Part shown: positions 11,966 to 23,775 of the stretch, in pieces
Position numbering within the stretch: position 1 is the stretch's first letter
How the letters are laid out: each line of letters opens with the position of its first letter
Assembly: GCA_947396885.1 (NCBI GenBank)
Contig: OX377202.1
Coordinates: forward strand, 57,562,034 to 57,626,033
Length of the DNA: 64,000 nucleotides
Source of the DNA: Heligmosomoides polygyrus polygyrus
Taxonomy: Eukaryota; Nematoda; Chromadorea; Rhabditida; Heligmosomidae
Direction: 5' to 3'
The notes under the pieces: generated by a model
Told to the model about the DNA's origin: nothing
Seen by the model: the letters and a program-made list of their open reading frames with translations, nothing else
Database searches by the model: none
Position numbers and translations under genes: made by a program

Positions 11966-12353
11966 ACGTAAACATATAAACGTATAAACACATATAAACA
12001 TACGTATACAGTAAACACCACAAATTCTAATTTTTACCCATTGCACATCAGAATATTGTACCGACGATTGAATATATAAGGCATGTACTGTGCTTTTGTA
12101 ATTTCGTATTAAAAAGGCGTCGGTGGATTTAGTACAAGTAGGACACAGGTAATTTCTGAAGAGCGAGCTTATACAAAATACAAACACAAACAATTAAAGA
12201 ACAGGTCGTCCAGTGTCGCGTATCAGTGATCATGCCGAATACCAGATGAAACCAAAGCGAGGCGTGGAATTCTAACATCGATCTGCTCTACCAGATCGAT
12301 GTATCCGTGCTGAGAAGCCACCCAGTACCCCCAACTTCAGGCCTATGTTATAC

Positions 12354-12500
12354 TTCCGCGGGAGCATCCGCGGACGGGCGGGGATTGACCCGTGATCCCT
12401 GAGCTGATCAATCGCCGCGCCCCGCCACGCCCGCCGTCCGCGGATCGGCGCCGACAGACGACTAGAGGGCTATCGTACTTCCCGCCCGCGGGACGGCTGT
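12354..12500. repeat. CCGCGG-rich inverted-repeat element, dispersed copy
   Basis: TTATACTTCCGCGGGAGCAT at the left and TACTTCCCGCCCGCGGGA at the right enclose GATCAATCGCCGCGCCCCGC. The pattern matches the four-element cluster at 57.70-58.33 kb, so this is a diverged member of that family. Confidence 0.6.
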
Positions 12501-12868
12501 TGTTGAGACATCAGAATATTGTAGCGACGAAATACTGTTGAATGTACTATGCTTTTATAACTTCGAATTGGTAAACGTCGTAGTACAAGTAGGACACAGA
12601 GAATTTCTAAAGAGCAAAGCATTTATACAAAACACAAATACAAACAAAGAAAAGAACAGGGTGTTATTTTCCCTCTATTATGTTCCTCCCTCCCTGTTCT
12701 ACAACACGAGCCATCTTCTCTCTTTAACCAGCAATGTAAGCTTTGCATATCTCTGAAGTTAGAGTATTTTAAAAGTTGAGTTTTGCGGCCTTCAAATCAT
12801 CAAGTGTCCGAACTTCTTGCTTCCTAGATACAGCAATTAAGAACGGATTACACACATACATCTATATA

Positions 12869-13941
12869 TTAGGTTGGTGCATAAGTTCTCGGACATTTGG
12901 GGCATGAAATATTTATTATCACAACATACGAACAACAATATCAAATTATTTGAAGTAACCACCCTTTACATCAACTGTCTTTCGCCAACGTGCTGGTAAG
13001 TCATGGATGCCTTTTCTCCAAAACGTGGCCTGTTGTGGTTCGAAAAATATGAGCAGTGCTTCCTTGACATCCTCTCGGTTCCTAAATTGCTGGCCGTCCA
13101 AATAGCGTTGAAGGCTTGAAAACAAATGATGATGTGGAGGAACGGTCCACCCGTAGTCCGCCAACTCAGCCGCCGTCGCTCTAGCAGTATGCGTTGTCGT
13201 GTTGAAAATACACCTTCACTTGCTCTCCTCGTGTGGTTTGAAGGTGAGCCCTCAACTTCCTCAGTTGGTTGATGTTAACCTCTGCCGTCAACTGTTATCC
13301 CTTCGTCCAGCAGCTCCCAGTATTATACGCCAAGAACGCTCCACCAAATGCATAGCATCACCTTTTTCACGTGAAGGTCGGGTTTCAGAACGTCCTCTGC
13401 CTCTCCAGTTGCGTCAACCTGTGCACGCCGGTGATAATTAGAATAGAATATCCACTTCTCATCTCCGTGACAAGGTTGTCCAGCCATCCGTGGGTGCGTC
13501 TGAGGGTAAGGAGAGACAAAGCGACATCGGCTCTGCGATCCATGTCATGTTGTGTCAAGTCGTGAGGTACCCAGCGACCCAATGCCCTTCTCGTTCATTA
13601 TCTTCAACGGAGAATTCACCAGCTGCAAACTTCGATAACCACTGGTACACAGTACTTCGTGCAGGAGCACTCTCGTTGTAAACATCCTTCAGGCGACGAT
13701 ACGATTCGTTGGCATTGAGGCCAGATTGATGCAGGAACGTGCCGAGTATGCGTCTCAGTTAGGATGAATTGCTTAGCCATAATAGCTGACGTTAACAACC
13801 CAGAAATAAATTTTAGGAACAGTTTTGTAGCCCTTTCCTTTCTCTATTGATCGATCATTTACGCATGAGAGAAATTTGGAGGGAAAATGCGCTTTCAATT
13901 CAGGAGGGATCAAATGTCCGAGAACTTATGCACCAACCTAA
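12869..13941 (-). mobile_element. mariner element with perfect 31-bp TIRs, dead transposase
   Basis: TIRs start TTAGGTTGGTGCATAAGTTC and are identical over 31 bases at both ends, with TA at 12867-12868 and 13942-13943. The minus strand encodes a broken mariner transposase: MAKQFILTETHTRHV start (~13780), GRWVPHDLTQHDMDRR (~13570, WVPHEL linker), and C-terminus HHLFSSLQRYLDGQQF (~13110). Several frameshifts are present, and the third catalytic Asp region (normally SDYHLF-like) reads PPHHHLF. Length 1073 bp is near the usual ~1.3 kb minus internal loss. Confidence 0.92.
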
Positions 13942-14060
13942 TAGTATATATGACGCAACTATACTTTCACTTAGTCCCTTAATAGTCTCACCTAGTGTAG
14001 TTCTTCATGCTGCCTATACCAACTCGGTTGGATTCAAGACGGGGGACTGTGCAGGCCACG

Positions 14061-14850
14061 CTATGGTATCAACATGCCATTTCTCGAGGAATTCCTTAGT
14101 ATATCTAGTCTTGTGAGGTGGCGCGTTGTCTTGGACCAGTTGACATATACCTGAAGTTCCTCACTGATTAAGTTGCTTGTAATATAGTAATGAAAACAAT
14201 GGGAACAAAACATTGTAAACCTTTTTTTGAAGGGTAGATAGCCTCTCTCTTGAATTCTACAAAAGAATGCGCTATCATTCCCATAACTGCCAGGAAGGAT
14301 TATCAGTTGGGGAGGTACTCGCTCAGAGATGCCTCCACAAATGTGCATCTTCGCGGGGTGGTTCGCTCGATGATGGAGCCTTGAGAATTGGTCTTTTTCC
14401 TTCACGGAGCAGAAACGTGTTGAACAGCCAAATGAAAGCATTACAAATCCAGTATGCACAAGGTCTGGTAATGCTGATCCTTCACGAAAACGTGATGTTT
14501 GTGACCAGTGACGATTATAATGATCGCTTTGAAAACTCCCTTTAAACTGTGCATTCGTCAGTGAATACACAGTTAGAATAAGTTCTCCCTTCTTCAATCC
14601 CCTGCATTGCAAATGTCAACGCGGGCCGCCTGATTCTGCTCTCTAATTGTGGGACAATATTTTGTCACGATCCTCTTAAAACAAGGTTTATGTCTCATCC
14701 TCTTAACGGTAGAGACATTCGTTGATATTCCACGCGTTCGCAATCGTTGGACGACATCCGTTGCAGTCGCCGAGCTATTGCTTGTGTAACAGCGTTCGAT
14801 TTCCCTAACAATCTTGTTAGAATGAGCTAGAAAACGCCTGTCAAACGAAT
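14061..14850 (-). mobile_element. Tc1-like transposase relic
   Basis: On the minus strand, an N-terminal HTH-like segment (RRFLAHSNKIVREIERCY..., TRGISTNVSTVKRMR, ~14640-14840) is followed in another frame by HPAKMHICGGISERVPPQLI and LPGSYGNDSAFFCRIQERGY (~14260-14360). These match Tc1-type DDE transposases of nematodes. Frameshifts separate the parts, and the C-terminal acidic motif is not preserved. TIRs were not identified. Confidence 0.75.
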
Positions 14851-15524
14851 GAAGCTTTTATGGACTAAGCACTTTATAAATTTACAAACCTTGCAACATT
14901 CTAGGGTTTGGTGCCCTTAATAAGTCAGGATCCCAAACTTCTTCAGAAACCTCGACATTGAAGCATATGTGATCGTTGGATCAGCCTAAATTCGGTAACG
15001 ACAATATGTGGAAGTTAAGAGAGCGCCAAAAAAACTCAACTTTCAGACCCCTCTGGTGACTTCACTATCTGGCTTTCCTTGCTGTCCTAGCTTCACTATT
15101 ATGCTGAGCTGGTTATAAATTTTAAAACTCATCTACAATATCAGCAATTGCATAGCTAATTGTAGTGATACATGAATCACGGGATGTTGTATAATTGTGG
15201 CATCTGTTGAATATTTGATCGAGACCTACATTGTTCTGTAGGTCACAGAACCTCAAGACATGCTCCTGTAATGGGATGCCCGATGTTGCGCGACCCATTA
15301 TGATTTGTTGGGCTTTGCATAAACTGTCCGCATATAAATACGAACGCACACAGCTAAAACTGAAATAACCATGGCTTTCGCTCAAGTATTCTTTTTGCAT
15401 GTGAGCGATGTTGTGCTGCTTTCGGCTGTTCCTCATGGATGTGTCGTTGGAGACGTCACCAAGGTTCGATGGGAATCAAGGAGCTACAAAGCAAAGGTAA
15501 TCCAAAGTTGTTGACATCCACTTC
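14851..15524. other. No gene recognised
   Basis: Contains a 104-codon minus-strand frame (15122-15436) without a recognised family. No repeat matches seen. Confidence 0.45.
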
Positions 15525-15720
15525 CCGCCCCGCGGATGTGTCCGCGGAATGGGAATAATCTAGTCGGGATCCAACGCACGCCCAATAGCAGCAGGCCGCA
15601 ACACCCATTTTCCGCGGATCGTCGGCGGTGGTCGGTGGACGGGCTGGTATACTTCCCGTCCGCGGGACGACCCCGCCGACCGACAACCTCCCGCTGTGCA
15701 ATGCACCGCGGGAGGCTGTC
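15525..15720. repeat. CCGCGG-rich inverted-repeat element, diverged copy
   Basis: TTCCCGCCCCGCGGATGTGT at the left and TATACTTCCCGTCCGCGGGA at the right border a GC-rich core. A related piece continues to about 15930 (TTCCGCGGTGCACC). The family matches 12354 and 57.7 kb; the open frames here are by-products of high GC. Confidence 0.5.
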
Positions 15721-16360
15721 GGTCGTTGGTATCAAAAATGTTATCAAAAATAAACGTGCTCCAACTCGAAAGCGACCGATTTCGTGAACTTGGAGCGTTC
15801 CTAATTCACGGAATGATAAGCGCGCTCCAGTGCGATTATCATTCAGTGTCGGCCGCCGACCGTAGTGGTTGGCGACCGCCTTCCGCGGTGCACCTTTCGT
15901 CCGTGGACGACTATACCATAGGCCTTTGTTGTGAACTCTATTATAGATAAGAAGTGCTACGGCACGCCTAACGGCGTGTCCCGCACTTGCCCGCCTCGCG
16001 GGGTTATAGGTTTGCCTTTTTTTCTTAGAAAATACTCTCACACAGAAAGTACGTGTAATGTTTCAAAACAATTTTGTTAACAGAGCAACAAAAAGGCAAC
16101 ATTTACTGAAGCATCTCGGTGAATACAACGTTTGGTATCGACTTGAGCCCTGGTGTTAACCACATTTTCAGATGGAACTTCTGTCGAACTCGCCAGCATG
16201 CCACGTACAGTTGACCATGAGAAAATACAGGTCTGGGGAGATATACGCAGAGGCGTACCTGGCGCGGGTAAAGTTTTCCGTTCAACATGGGATAGTGCTG
16301 AGTTCTGCATGCGGCCGGCCGTCGTACGACCACGATGTGACCTCTGCTTCCTTTCTTTTC

Positions 16361-17240
16361 GATGCTCTGACTCCAGAAGGTTGTGGTGCGACGAAGGGAA
16401 CCCGTCTTCTGGATTCAGGCACTCAGAAACGCGCACAGACGCCGTTGTGTCAAGCAGGAGGAGGATTCGCTTCCTTCGCTGCATCAGCATCTCGTGCTCA
16501 ATTCTGAATGCGATCCCTCGTCGTAGGATGACGGTTTCTCCTCTTCTGACTCCAGACGGTTGTGGTGCGACGATGGGAATCCGTCTTCTGTATCCAGGCA
16601 TTCAGAAACGAGCGCAGATGCCGTTGTGTGAAGCAGGAGGAGGCTACACGTTCTCTTCTGTAACAACATCCCATGTTGAACGGCAAACGTTGCCCGCGCG
16701 AGGTACGCAGAGGCGTACCTGTCGCGGGTAAACGTTGCCGTTCAACATGGGATAATGCTGAGTTTTGCATGCGGCCGGTCGTCGTACGACGACGATGTGA
16801 CCTCTGCTTCCTTTCTCTTCGATGCTCTGACTCCAGAAGGTTGTGGTGCGACGAAGGGAACCCGTCTTCTGGATTCAGGCACTCAGAAACGCGCACAGAC
16901 GCCGTTGTGTCAAGCAGGAGGAGGCTGCGCTTCCTCTCCTGCAGCAGCATCTCATGTTCAATTTTGAATGCGATCCCTCGTCGTCGGTCGACGGTGTCTC
17001 CTCTTCTGACTCCAGACGGTTGTGGTGCGGCGAAGGGAATCCATCTTCTGTATCCAGGCATTCAGAAACGAGCGCAGATGCCGTTGTGTGAAGCAGGAGG
17101 AGGCTACACGTCCTCTTCTGTAACAACATCCCATGTTGAACGGCAGACGTTGCCCGCGCGAGGTACGCGGAGGCGTCCCGCTAGGGGTTCCATGATTCTT
17201 CCACGGGGCGTATCTCAGCCAGGTTTCCGACCTGAGTGAG
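16361..17240. repeat. Higher-order tandem repeat (two ~180/280-bp subunits, 460-bp period)
   Basis: The word GGTTGTGGTGCG recurs at 16379, 16558, 16839 and 17018, giving two alternating subunits repeated with a 460-base period. The open frames with SDSRRLWC-type repeats are by-products. A hairpin GGCGTATCTCA / TGAGATACGCC sits at 17208-17247. Confidence 0.8.
16667..16753. repeat. Near-perfect palindrome in the tandem repeat
   Basis: CATCCCATGTTGAACGGC...GGTACGC and GCGTACC...GCCGTTCAACATGGGAT are complementary with few mismatches, giving arms of about 40 bases around GCAGAG-type loop bases near 16710. It sits between the two 460-bp repeat units. Confidence 0.75.
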
Positions 17241-18556
17241 ATACGCCTCATCATTTACAGGGCAGGGAGCTAACTCAATTATATAGTGGTAGATAGATTT
17301 TCATTGGAAGAAAGGAGATTTGTGAAGTGAAATCTTCCGCCACAGCTGACGTAGAACGCTTATTAGTTTAATAAAGGTGTGGGACTTGATTGCAACTTCT
17401 TATATGTTCTCATTGTAGTTGCACTTTATACCACGTATGAGTACAACACATGGCGCATACCAAAAGGCAGAGGATAATTAGAGTGCTCTACGCATTACCG
17501 CATGACGCTTTCTGCAGAACGAAGCATCTAGCAATGTGCTGATCGAAGTTCCATCCCAACCAACTCAAACCGCAAATGACCCCTAAAATTCTGAAACGAG
17601 CACACGAAACATGAATGGCTTAGAAAGAGTTGTATGAGGTTTAGAACGGTCGCAGCAGAAATGGCGCTCTATCACTAAATGGGGCAGTACCGTTGACTCT
17701 CACATCAAGGTGCTACATCCAGCAGCACTGCAGGGCAAATGACTTCTGGCGACTTCAGCCTTAACCATGGCGCGAAGGTCATCAGATCATAGACCAGAAG
17801 TTGTTTGCAGGTAATTCAGCGATGGCACTTTATAGGCCCATTACGAGTTCAACAATATTTTGAAACCATATTCCGTTAAAGTAGAACTTTCATCTTCAAA
17901 CTCTACAGTTCTTGCAAGCTTGAGTTTAGTGATGTGTTATTTGGATTTGCTCTTTATTTACCTGAGCAGGTATATTTGCAATAGATGATCATAGTTTGCC
18001 CTTGATGAATTATAATGAATGAATTATACTAGCAAGAGATCGGCAAAAAGTAAAAAACGGAAACAGTTATGATTATGCTATCTCTTTAAAGCGTGGCAAA
18101 CTCTGCAGTTAAATTTCACGTTCACGTTTAAATGCGAGCTGTGTCACTCACTCTGGAGGACTTGGGCGGTAGCTAATTCTTGTAAGCGATGCCCCTGCTC
18201 TTTATCGAATAAGAGACGGCACTCAAGACGAAGAAATGATCTGGGATCGGTGCTGAAGCTGAAGTGTTAGAAACCAACATTTCACTATTGTTTGGGAAAA
18301 CTGTGTTTCGTAGACTTCTACGAACATAAGCTGGGTCGCTAACGTAATGTGGTACTGTTTTTTTTTTTCAAATTCACTCGCCTTAAACATCTTGTAAACG
18401 ACGCCTGTTTCAAATACAACGGCCACGCTCCAGAGGCCTCGCGCCGTCTCGCAGATATCGCGACGTCGCGCTATTCGTTCTCGGCATCGCGATGTCTGCT
18501 AGGCGACGCGCCACAGGCGAATGCGATGTACGCACAGTGCGGCCACTAGAGGCATC
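16812..18556 (+). repeat. 1.74-kb near-identical duplication, copy 1
   Basis: Matches 20415-22157 in direct orientation at an offset of 3603 bases. I noticed only two substitutions (for example CTAACG/CTTACG near 18340) and a T-run length difference. It carries half of the higher-order repeat and about 1.2 kb with no recognised gene. Confidence 0.9.
17250..18430. other. No gene recognised, inside the 1.74-kb duplication
   Basis: AT-rich unique-looking sequence present again at 20853-22030. No open frame of note. A GCGCCGTCTCGCAGATATCG / CGATGTCTGCTAGGCGACGC imperfect inverted repeat at 18440-18520 may be one MITE end. Confidence 0.5.
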
Positions 18557-20037
18557 GATTCGCCGCATCTCGATAGTTTCGGATGGCGCAGGGCGGGTGC
18601 TCGCCGTTATCAGGCGTCACCCGTGAGTGGAGGGCTCCAAGTTCGGATCCTTCTACCGCACCCGTAGGAGCGCCTCCACCACCGGGTGCGCGGCGCTCCG
18701 GGGTGTTCTGTGTCCATCCCGGTGTGCAAGGTGTGTTCTTTGACATCCCCATCCCTCCCAACTCGTGCGGAGGGGGCGGGCCATACAGTACCCTAAGCCT
18801 ATGGCCTCTCTCGGAAATTCGGGTTCTACGAGCCGAACTGAATAGCAACACGAGCCACGCGGTCACGAGGCTCGAGTTGCTATTGGGGGGGGGGGGGAAC
18901 CGCTGAGAAGCCTGTCAACGGGGGGGGGGGGCGGCTGCTTTGCCATTCTGTTACAAGAGCAGTTGCGTTCGGTTGATATTGTGATGCCGTTCGGTTGCTA
19001 TTGCGTTGCCGTTCGGTTGCTAGACGGTTTCAGGATAATCGTGCTTTCGCTCCGAAAACCGTACCTTCGTATTCCCCATGGTTGGGCTGCCAAATATCCA
19101 CGTATATCCAGCTCTCTCAATACGTACATGTGATATTTGATATCAGCGGCCGGCCCATCCCCGTATCACAGGTGGGTGCTGACAGACTTCGAGGATATCG
19201 CGGATGTTACGTGCGGCCAAACAGCGCCGGTGGTGTAACGCGAACATCGTTGCCCGAAAAGCAGTAAATGCGGGTTCAGTCCCACCTGGCGCAAGACTTT
19301 TGATCGCAACAAAACATCCTGTAACAACAATGCAGGTACTGTTTGAATGGTTCTAGCATTGCTTCTAGTAAAGCCTTCTATGATGTTTGAGACTCGTATA
19401 AAAGGACAATGTAACGAGACTTCGGTGGCATGAAATTAGTCAAGATTGCGCCATGCTTCCGCCTGAAACCTTGCATTTCAGACTCGATTGGTTGTGCATG
19501 GGCTGAATGCTTGTTGCAATCTTTTTACTACAGTACCGGACGCGTCTTTTGAATAGACGCCGAAAAAACCGCACTTTTGCGGTTTTTGCGTCTTTTTGCT
19601 ATAACTCGGCCGAATGTCATCCATTTGAAAAACCAAGGGTACGTCTGAGCTCAGGAGATTGAGCTCTATCGTTTGGTATATACAATTCGTACGAAAGATC
19701 AAAAATGGCCAAAATTGAAAACTTGCGCTCCATTGAGAAGGCCAGCCGCGGACGAGTTGTCGGCCGCAAGGCGTCGAGAACCGTTACATGCCCACAATCC
19801 CTCTAATTTGAGGTGTTTTGAGAAACGGATGGTACCGTTCGATTCGTCTCTTCGAGATCTACACAACCATGTATACAAATTCGCCAAACCACCGCATTTT
19901 CGCAGTGGGTGGTCAAAGATGTCTGGAGGAGACTTTTTGCCACTGGGGAAGCTTATATTCCAGGACTTGCATGTTCTCGGAGCATCTGAAGCATGGCGTA
20001 AAGTGTTTTCTCATGCCAGGACTTCTCTGAGAGTGCG
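18557..20037. other. No gene recognised
   Basis: GC-rich start with two 10-12 base G runs (about 18887 and 18920) and a short palindrome pair (CGAGCC...GAGGCTCG at 18828-18873). Later open frames (19673-20056) have no recognised family. Confidence 0.45.
19258..19325. repeat. Partial end of the AACAAAACATC foldback family
   Basis: The stretch CCTGGCGCAAGACTTTTGAT followed by CGCAACAAAACATC matches the right arm of the foldback element at 7102-7207. The left arm was not found, so it is a solo or truncated end. Confidence 0.5.
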
Positions 20038-20400
20038 CCGTGCACAATGCATATAGGATCGAACCTATCAATCGAGGAGGGGGGGACAGTTTGTAGAGTG
20101 AGCATTTAGGGAGTTTTATGAGAAATTCTCAGCCGCTCTACTCAGGAATTGCTGCACTCTGTACCGGCGAGACTCTGTGCACGATGTATATAGGATCGAA
20201 CCTATCAATCGACTGGGCGCGACAGCTCGTAGAGTGGGCGTTTGGAGAGTTTTTATCAGAAATTCGCAGCCGCCCTACTCAGGATTTGCTGTACTCTGTC
20301 CGGCGAGACTAAGGAGTGCGCCGGGAGCAATGCATATGGAATGGAACTTATCAATCGAGTGGGGCAACCGCTCGCAGATTGCACGCGCGGGCGTTTTTCG
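20038..20400 (+). repeat. ~140-bp tandem repeat, three copies
   Basis: The word GTGCACAATGCATATAGGAT / GATCGAACCTATCAATCGA recurs at about 20040, 20178 and 20325, each time followed by a GGGCGTTT-like segment and AGAAATTC. The units diverge toward the right end. Confidence 0.7.
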
Positions 20401-20414
20401 TTTTTTCGTTTTCG

Positions 20415-22157
20415 TTTCTCTTCGATGCTCTGACTCCAGAAGGTTGTGGTGCGACGAAGGGAACCCGTCTTCTGGATTCAGGCACTCAGAAACGCGCACA
20501 GACGCCGTTGTGTCAAGCAGGAGGAGGCTGCGCTTCCTCTCCTGCAGCGGCATCTCATGTTCAATTTTGAATGCGATCCCTCGTCGTCGGTCGACGGTGT
20601 CTCCTCTTCTGACTCCAGACGGTTGTGGTGCGGCGAAGGGAATCCATCTTCTGTATCCAGGCATTCAGAAACGAGCGCAGATGCCGTTGTGTGAAGCAGG
20701 AGGAGGCTACACGTCCTCTTCTGTAACAACATCCCATGTTGAACGGCAGACGTTGCCCGCGCGAGGTACGCGGAGGCGTCCCGCTAGGGGTTCCATGATT
20801 CTTCCACGGGGCGTATCTCAGCCAGGTTTCCGACCTGAGTGAGATACGCCTCATCATTTACAGGGCAGGGAGCTAACTCAATTATATAGTGGTAGATAGA
20901 TTTTCATTGGAAGAAAGGAGATTTGTGAAGTGAAATCTTCCGCCACAGCTGACGTAGAACGCTTATTAGTTTAATAAAGGTGTGGGACTTGATTGCAACT
21001 TCTTATATGTTCTCATTGTAGTTGCACTTTATACCACGTATGAGTACAACACATGGCGCATACCAAAAGGCAGAGGATAATTAGAGTGCTCTACGCATTA
21101 CCGCATGACGCTTTCTGCAGAACGAAGCATCTAGCAATGTGCTGATCGAAGTTCCATCCCAACCAACTCAAACCGCAAATGACCCCTAAAATTCTGAAAC
21201 GAGCACACGAAACATGAATGGCTTAGAAAGAGTTGTATGAGGTTTAGAACGGTCGCAGCAGAAATGGCGCTCTATCACTAAATGGGGCAGTACCGTTGAC
21301 TCTCACATCAAGGTGCTACATCCAGCAGCACTGCAGGGCAAATGACTTCTGGCGACTTCAGCCTTAACCATGGCGCGAAGGTCATCAGATCATAGACCAG
21401 AAGTTGTTTGCAGGTAATTCAGCGATGGCACTTTATAGGCCCATTACGAGTTCAACAATATTTTGAAACCATATTCCGTTAAAGTAGAACTTTCATCTTC
21501 AAACTCTACAGTTCTTGCAAGCTTGAGTTTAGTGATGTGTTATTTGGATTTGCTCTTTATTTACCTGAGCAGGTATATTTGCAATAGATGATCATAGTTT
21601 GCCCTTGATGAATTATAATGAATGAATTATACTAGCAAGAGATCGGCAAAAAGTAAAAAACGGAAACAGTTATGATTATGCTATCTCTTTAAAGCGTGGC
21701 AAACTCTGCAGTTAAATTTCACGTTCACGTTTAAATGCGAGCTGTGTCACTCACTCTGGAGGACTTGGGCGGTAGCTAATTCTTGTAAGCGATGCCCCTG
21801 CTCTTTATCGAATAAGAGACGGCACTCAAGACGAAGAAATGATCTGGGATCGGTGCTGAAGCTGAAGTGTTAGAAACCAACATTTCACTATTGTTTGGGA
21901 AAACTGTGTTTCGTAGACTTCTACGAACATAAGCTGGGTCGCTTACGTAATGTGGTACTGTTTTTTTTTCAAATTCACTCGCCTTAAACATCTTGTAAAC
22001 GACGCCTGTTTCAAATACAACGGCCACGCTCCAGAGGCCTCGCGCCGTCTCGCAGATATCGCGACGTCGCGCTATTCGTTCTCGGCATCGCGATGTCTGC
22101 TAGGCGACGCGCCACAGGCGAATGCGATGTACGCACAGTGCGGCCACTAGAGGCATC
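20415..22157 (+). repeat. 1.74-kb near-identical duplication, copy 2, ending at the N gap
   Basis: Direct repeat of 16812-18556. Its right end coincides with the first N of the gap, so it may be an assembly duplicate rather than a true genomic copy. Confidence 0.9.
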
Positions 22158-22357
22158 NNNNNNNNNNNNNNNNNNNNNNNNNNNNNNNNNNNNNNNNNNN
22201 NNNNNNNNNNNNNNNNNNNNNNNNNNNNNNNNNNNNNNNNNNNNNNNNNNNNNNNNNNNNNNNNNNNNNNNNNNNNNNNNNNNNNNNNNNNNNNNNNNNN
22301 NNNNNNNNNNNNNNNNNNNNNNNNNNNNNNNNNNNNNNNNNNNNNNNNNNNNNNNNN
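22158..22357. other. Assembly gap of 200 N
   Basis: Exactly 200 undetermined bases. The gap starts where the second copy of a 1.74-kb near-identical repeat stops and ends inside a foldback repeat element, so it probably marks a repeat-induced break in the assembly. Confidence 1.
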
Positions 22358-23775
22358 AAGTGTCTTTGTGGTACTAAATAGTTCCAAGTTCGAATACCAT
22401 CGGCCCGATTTCAGATAGGCGCAAACACGCAGAAACCTAAGATTCAGCTAAGAATTACCCAACTAGTAGCCAGCTACAGAAGACAGTATTCTAGACAGAT
22501 CCCCAGTGGCATGTCCTTAAGGCTTTTCGTTGACGAGGTTCATCGAAACTCAGCAGTCCTCTATTGTTTTAGCAGATCTGTATTTGTTACGCATCAAGTG
22601 TCTTTGTGGTACCAAATAGTTCCAAGTTTGAATACCATCGGCCCGATTTCAGATAGGCGCAAATCACGCAGAAACCTAAGATTCAGCTAAGAATTACCCA
22701 ACTAGTAGCCAGCTACAGAAGACAGTATTCTACTATTCCGTTGTGAGAACGATGGTCTTTATAAAACATGTAAAATGGCTTTGAGAGATGGACAGAAATG
22801 ACTAGATTTTGTTTTCTTCAACAAGGGATTGGTCCAATCTCAATATGCGGCGTACTATTTCTGCTATCTTTGAACTTCGGCTGCTGCTGTACAGGATAAG
22901 TACGAAAGCCGTGTTTTTTGTGGTCTACAGTAGACCACAAGCACATTCGAATCTAGAAAGAACGAAAAGATCTTGGTCGTTCAAAGTAGATTTCTATGCG
23001 GCCAAAGTTTGCCGAAAACAACAGGAAATTTTGTTTCAGTCGCTTACCTCTTTATGGATGAGTTTATTGGAAAAATCAAGTGTAGAGCATTTCTCAGCTC
23101 GTTGCGAGCTTTCTACGCATGTAATATTGTCCGTATTCAAACTGAAAACCATTTTCACCTCTTCGGCCGCCGAAACAAATTTGGGGCAGCGCTCCGGCCC
23201 GAGAGCGGACACGACGGCGAGCGGCTCGCTGCCCCTGCGACCTCCTGCGACACTCCAATGTCGTATATCGCCTATGTACCGCGGTGCAGGAAGTGTGAAT
23301 ACTGTACATAGGCGATATACGACATGGGGAGTGCCGCGGGAGGTCGCAAGGGCAGCGAACGGCCCGCCGCCGTGTCTACACTCGGGCCGAAGCGCAGCTC
23401 CAAACTTATTTCGGCGGCCGAAGAGGTAAAAATGGTTTTCAGTTTGAATACGGACAATATCACATCTGTGGAAGGTTTCGATGAACCTCGTCAACGAAAA
23501 GCCTTAAGGACATGCCACTGGGGATCTCGGAGGGGTCGTAAATTAATTAACGGAACCGAGGAAGAAAAGCTTCATAACTAGGTCACTGTGCAATCGTTTT
23601 AGATTATGTTTAGATTGCTGGATAGAAAATGAGACGGGGCTTCTGATAGTGTTAATTAGATTTTTAAAGAAATAACTTTGAAAAGAGTCATGGCAATGCG
23701 ACGCTTTGTGACGGATTAGCCCGTCGCAAAGCGTCTTTTTTGCAAAGAATTTGAGCGGTATTGTAGGTAAGGAAT
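22358..23775. repeat. Foldback repeat family, copy E2, with ~170-bp inverted arms
   Basis: Arms 23109-23279 and 23304-23476 are near-complementary (CCGTATTCAAACTGAAAACC against GGTTTTCAGTTTGAATACGG) and centred near 23291. The left part holds a partial tandem duplication (22358-22500 and 22585-22730). The right end carries a perfect hairpin (GACGCTTTGTGACGG / CCCGTCGCAAAGCGTC, 23700-23736). The left side is cut by the N gap. No transposase is seen. Confidence 0.75.

Noticed and set aside
16153..17254. Overlapping 170-190-codon frames on both strands (SDSRRLWCDEGNPSSG...)
   Set aside because: They lie in the higher-order tandem repeat and read open on both strands; no domain, start context or splice signals.
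19560..19600. Terminator-like hairpin (AAAAAACCGCACTTTTGCGGTT)
   Set aside because: Rho-independent terminators do not apply to this eukaryotic sequence; it is probably incidental.
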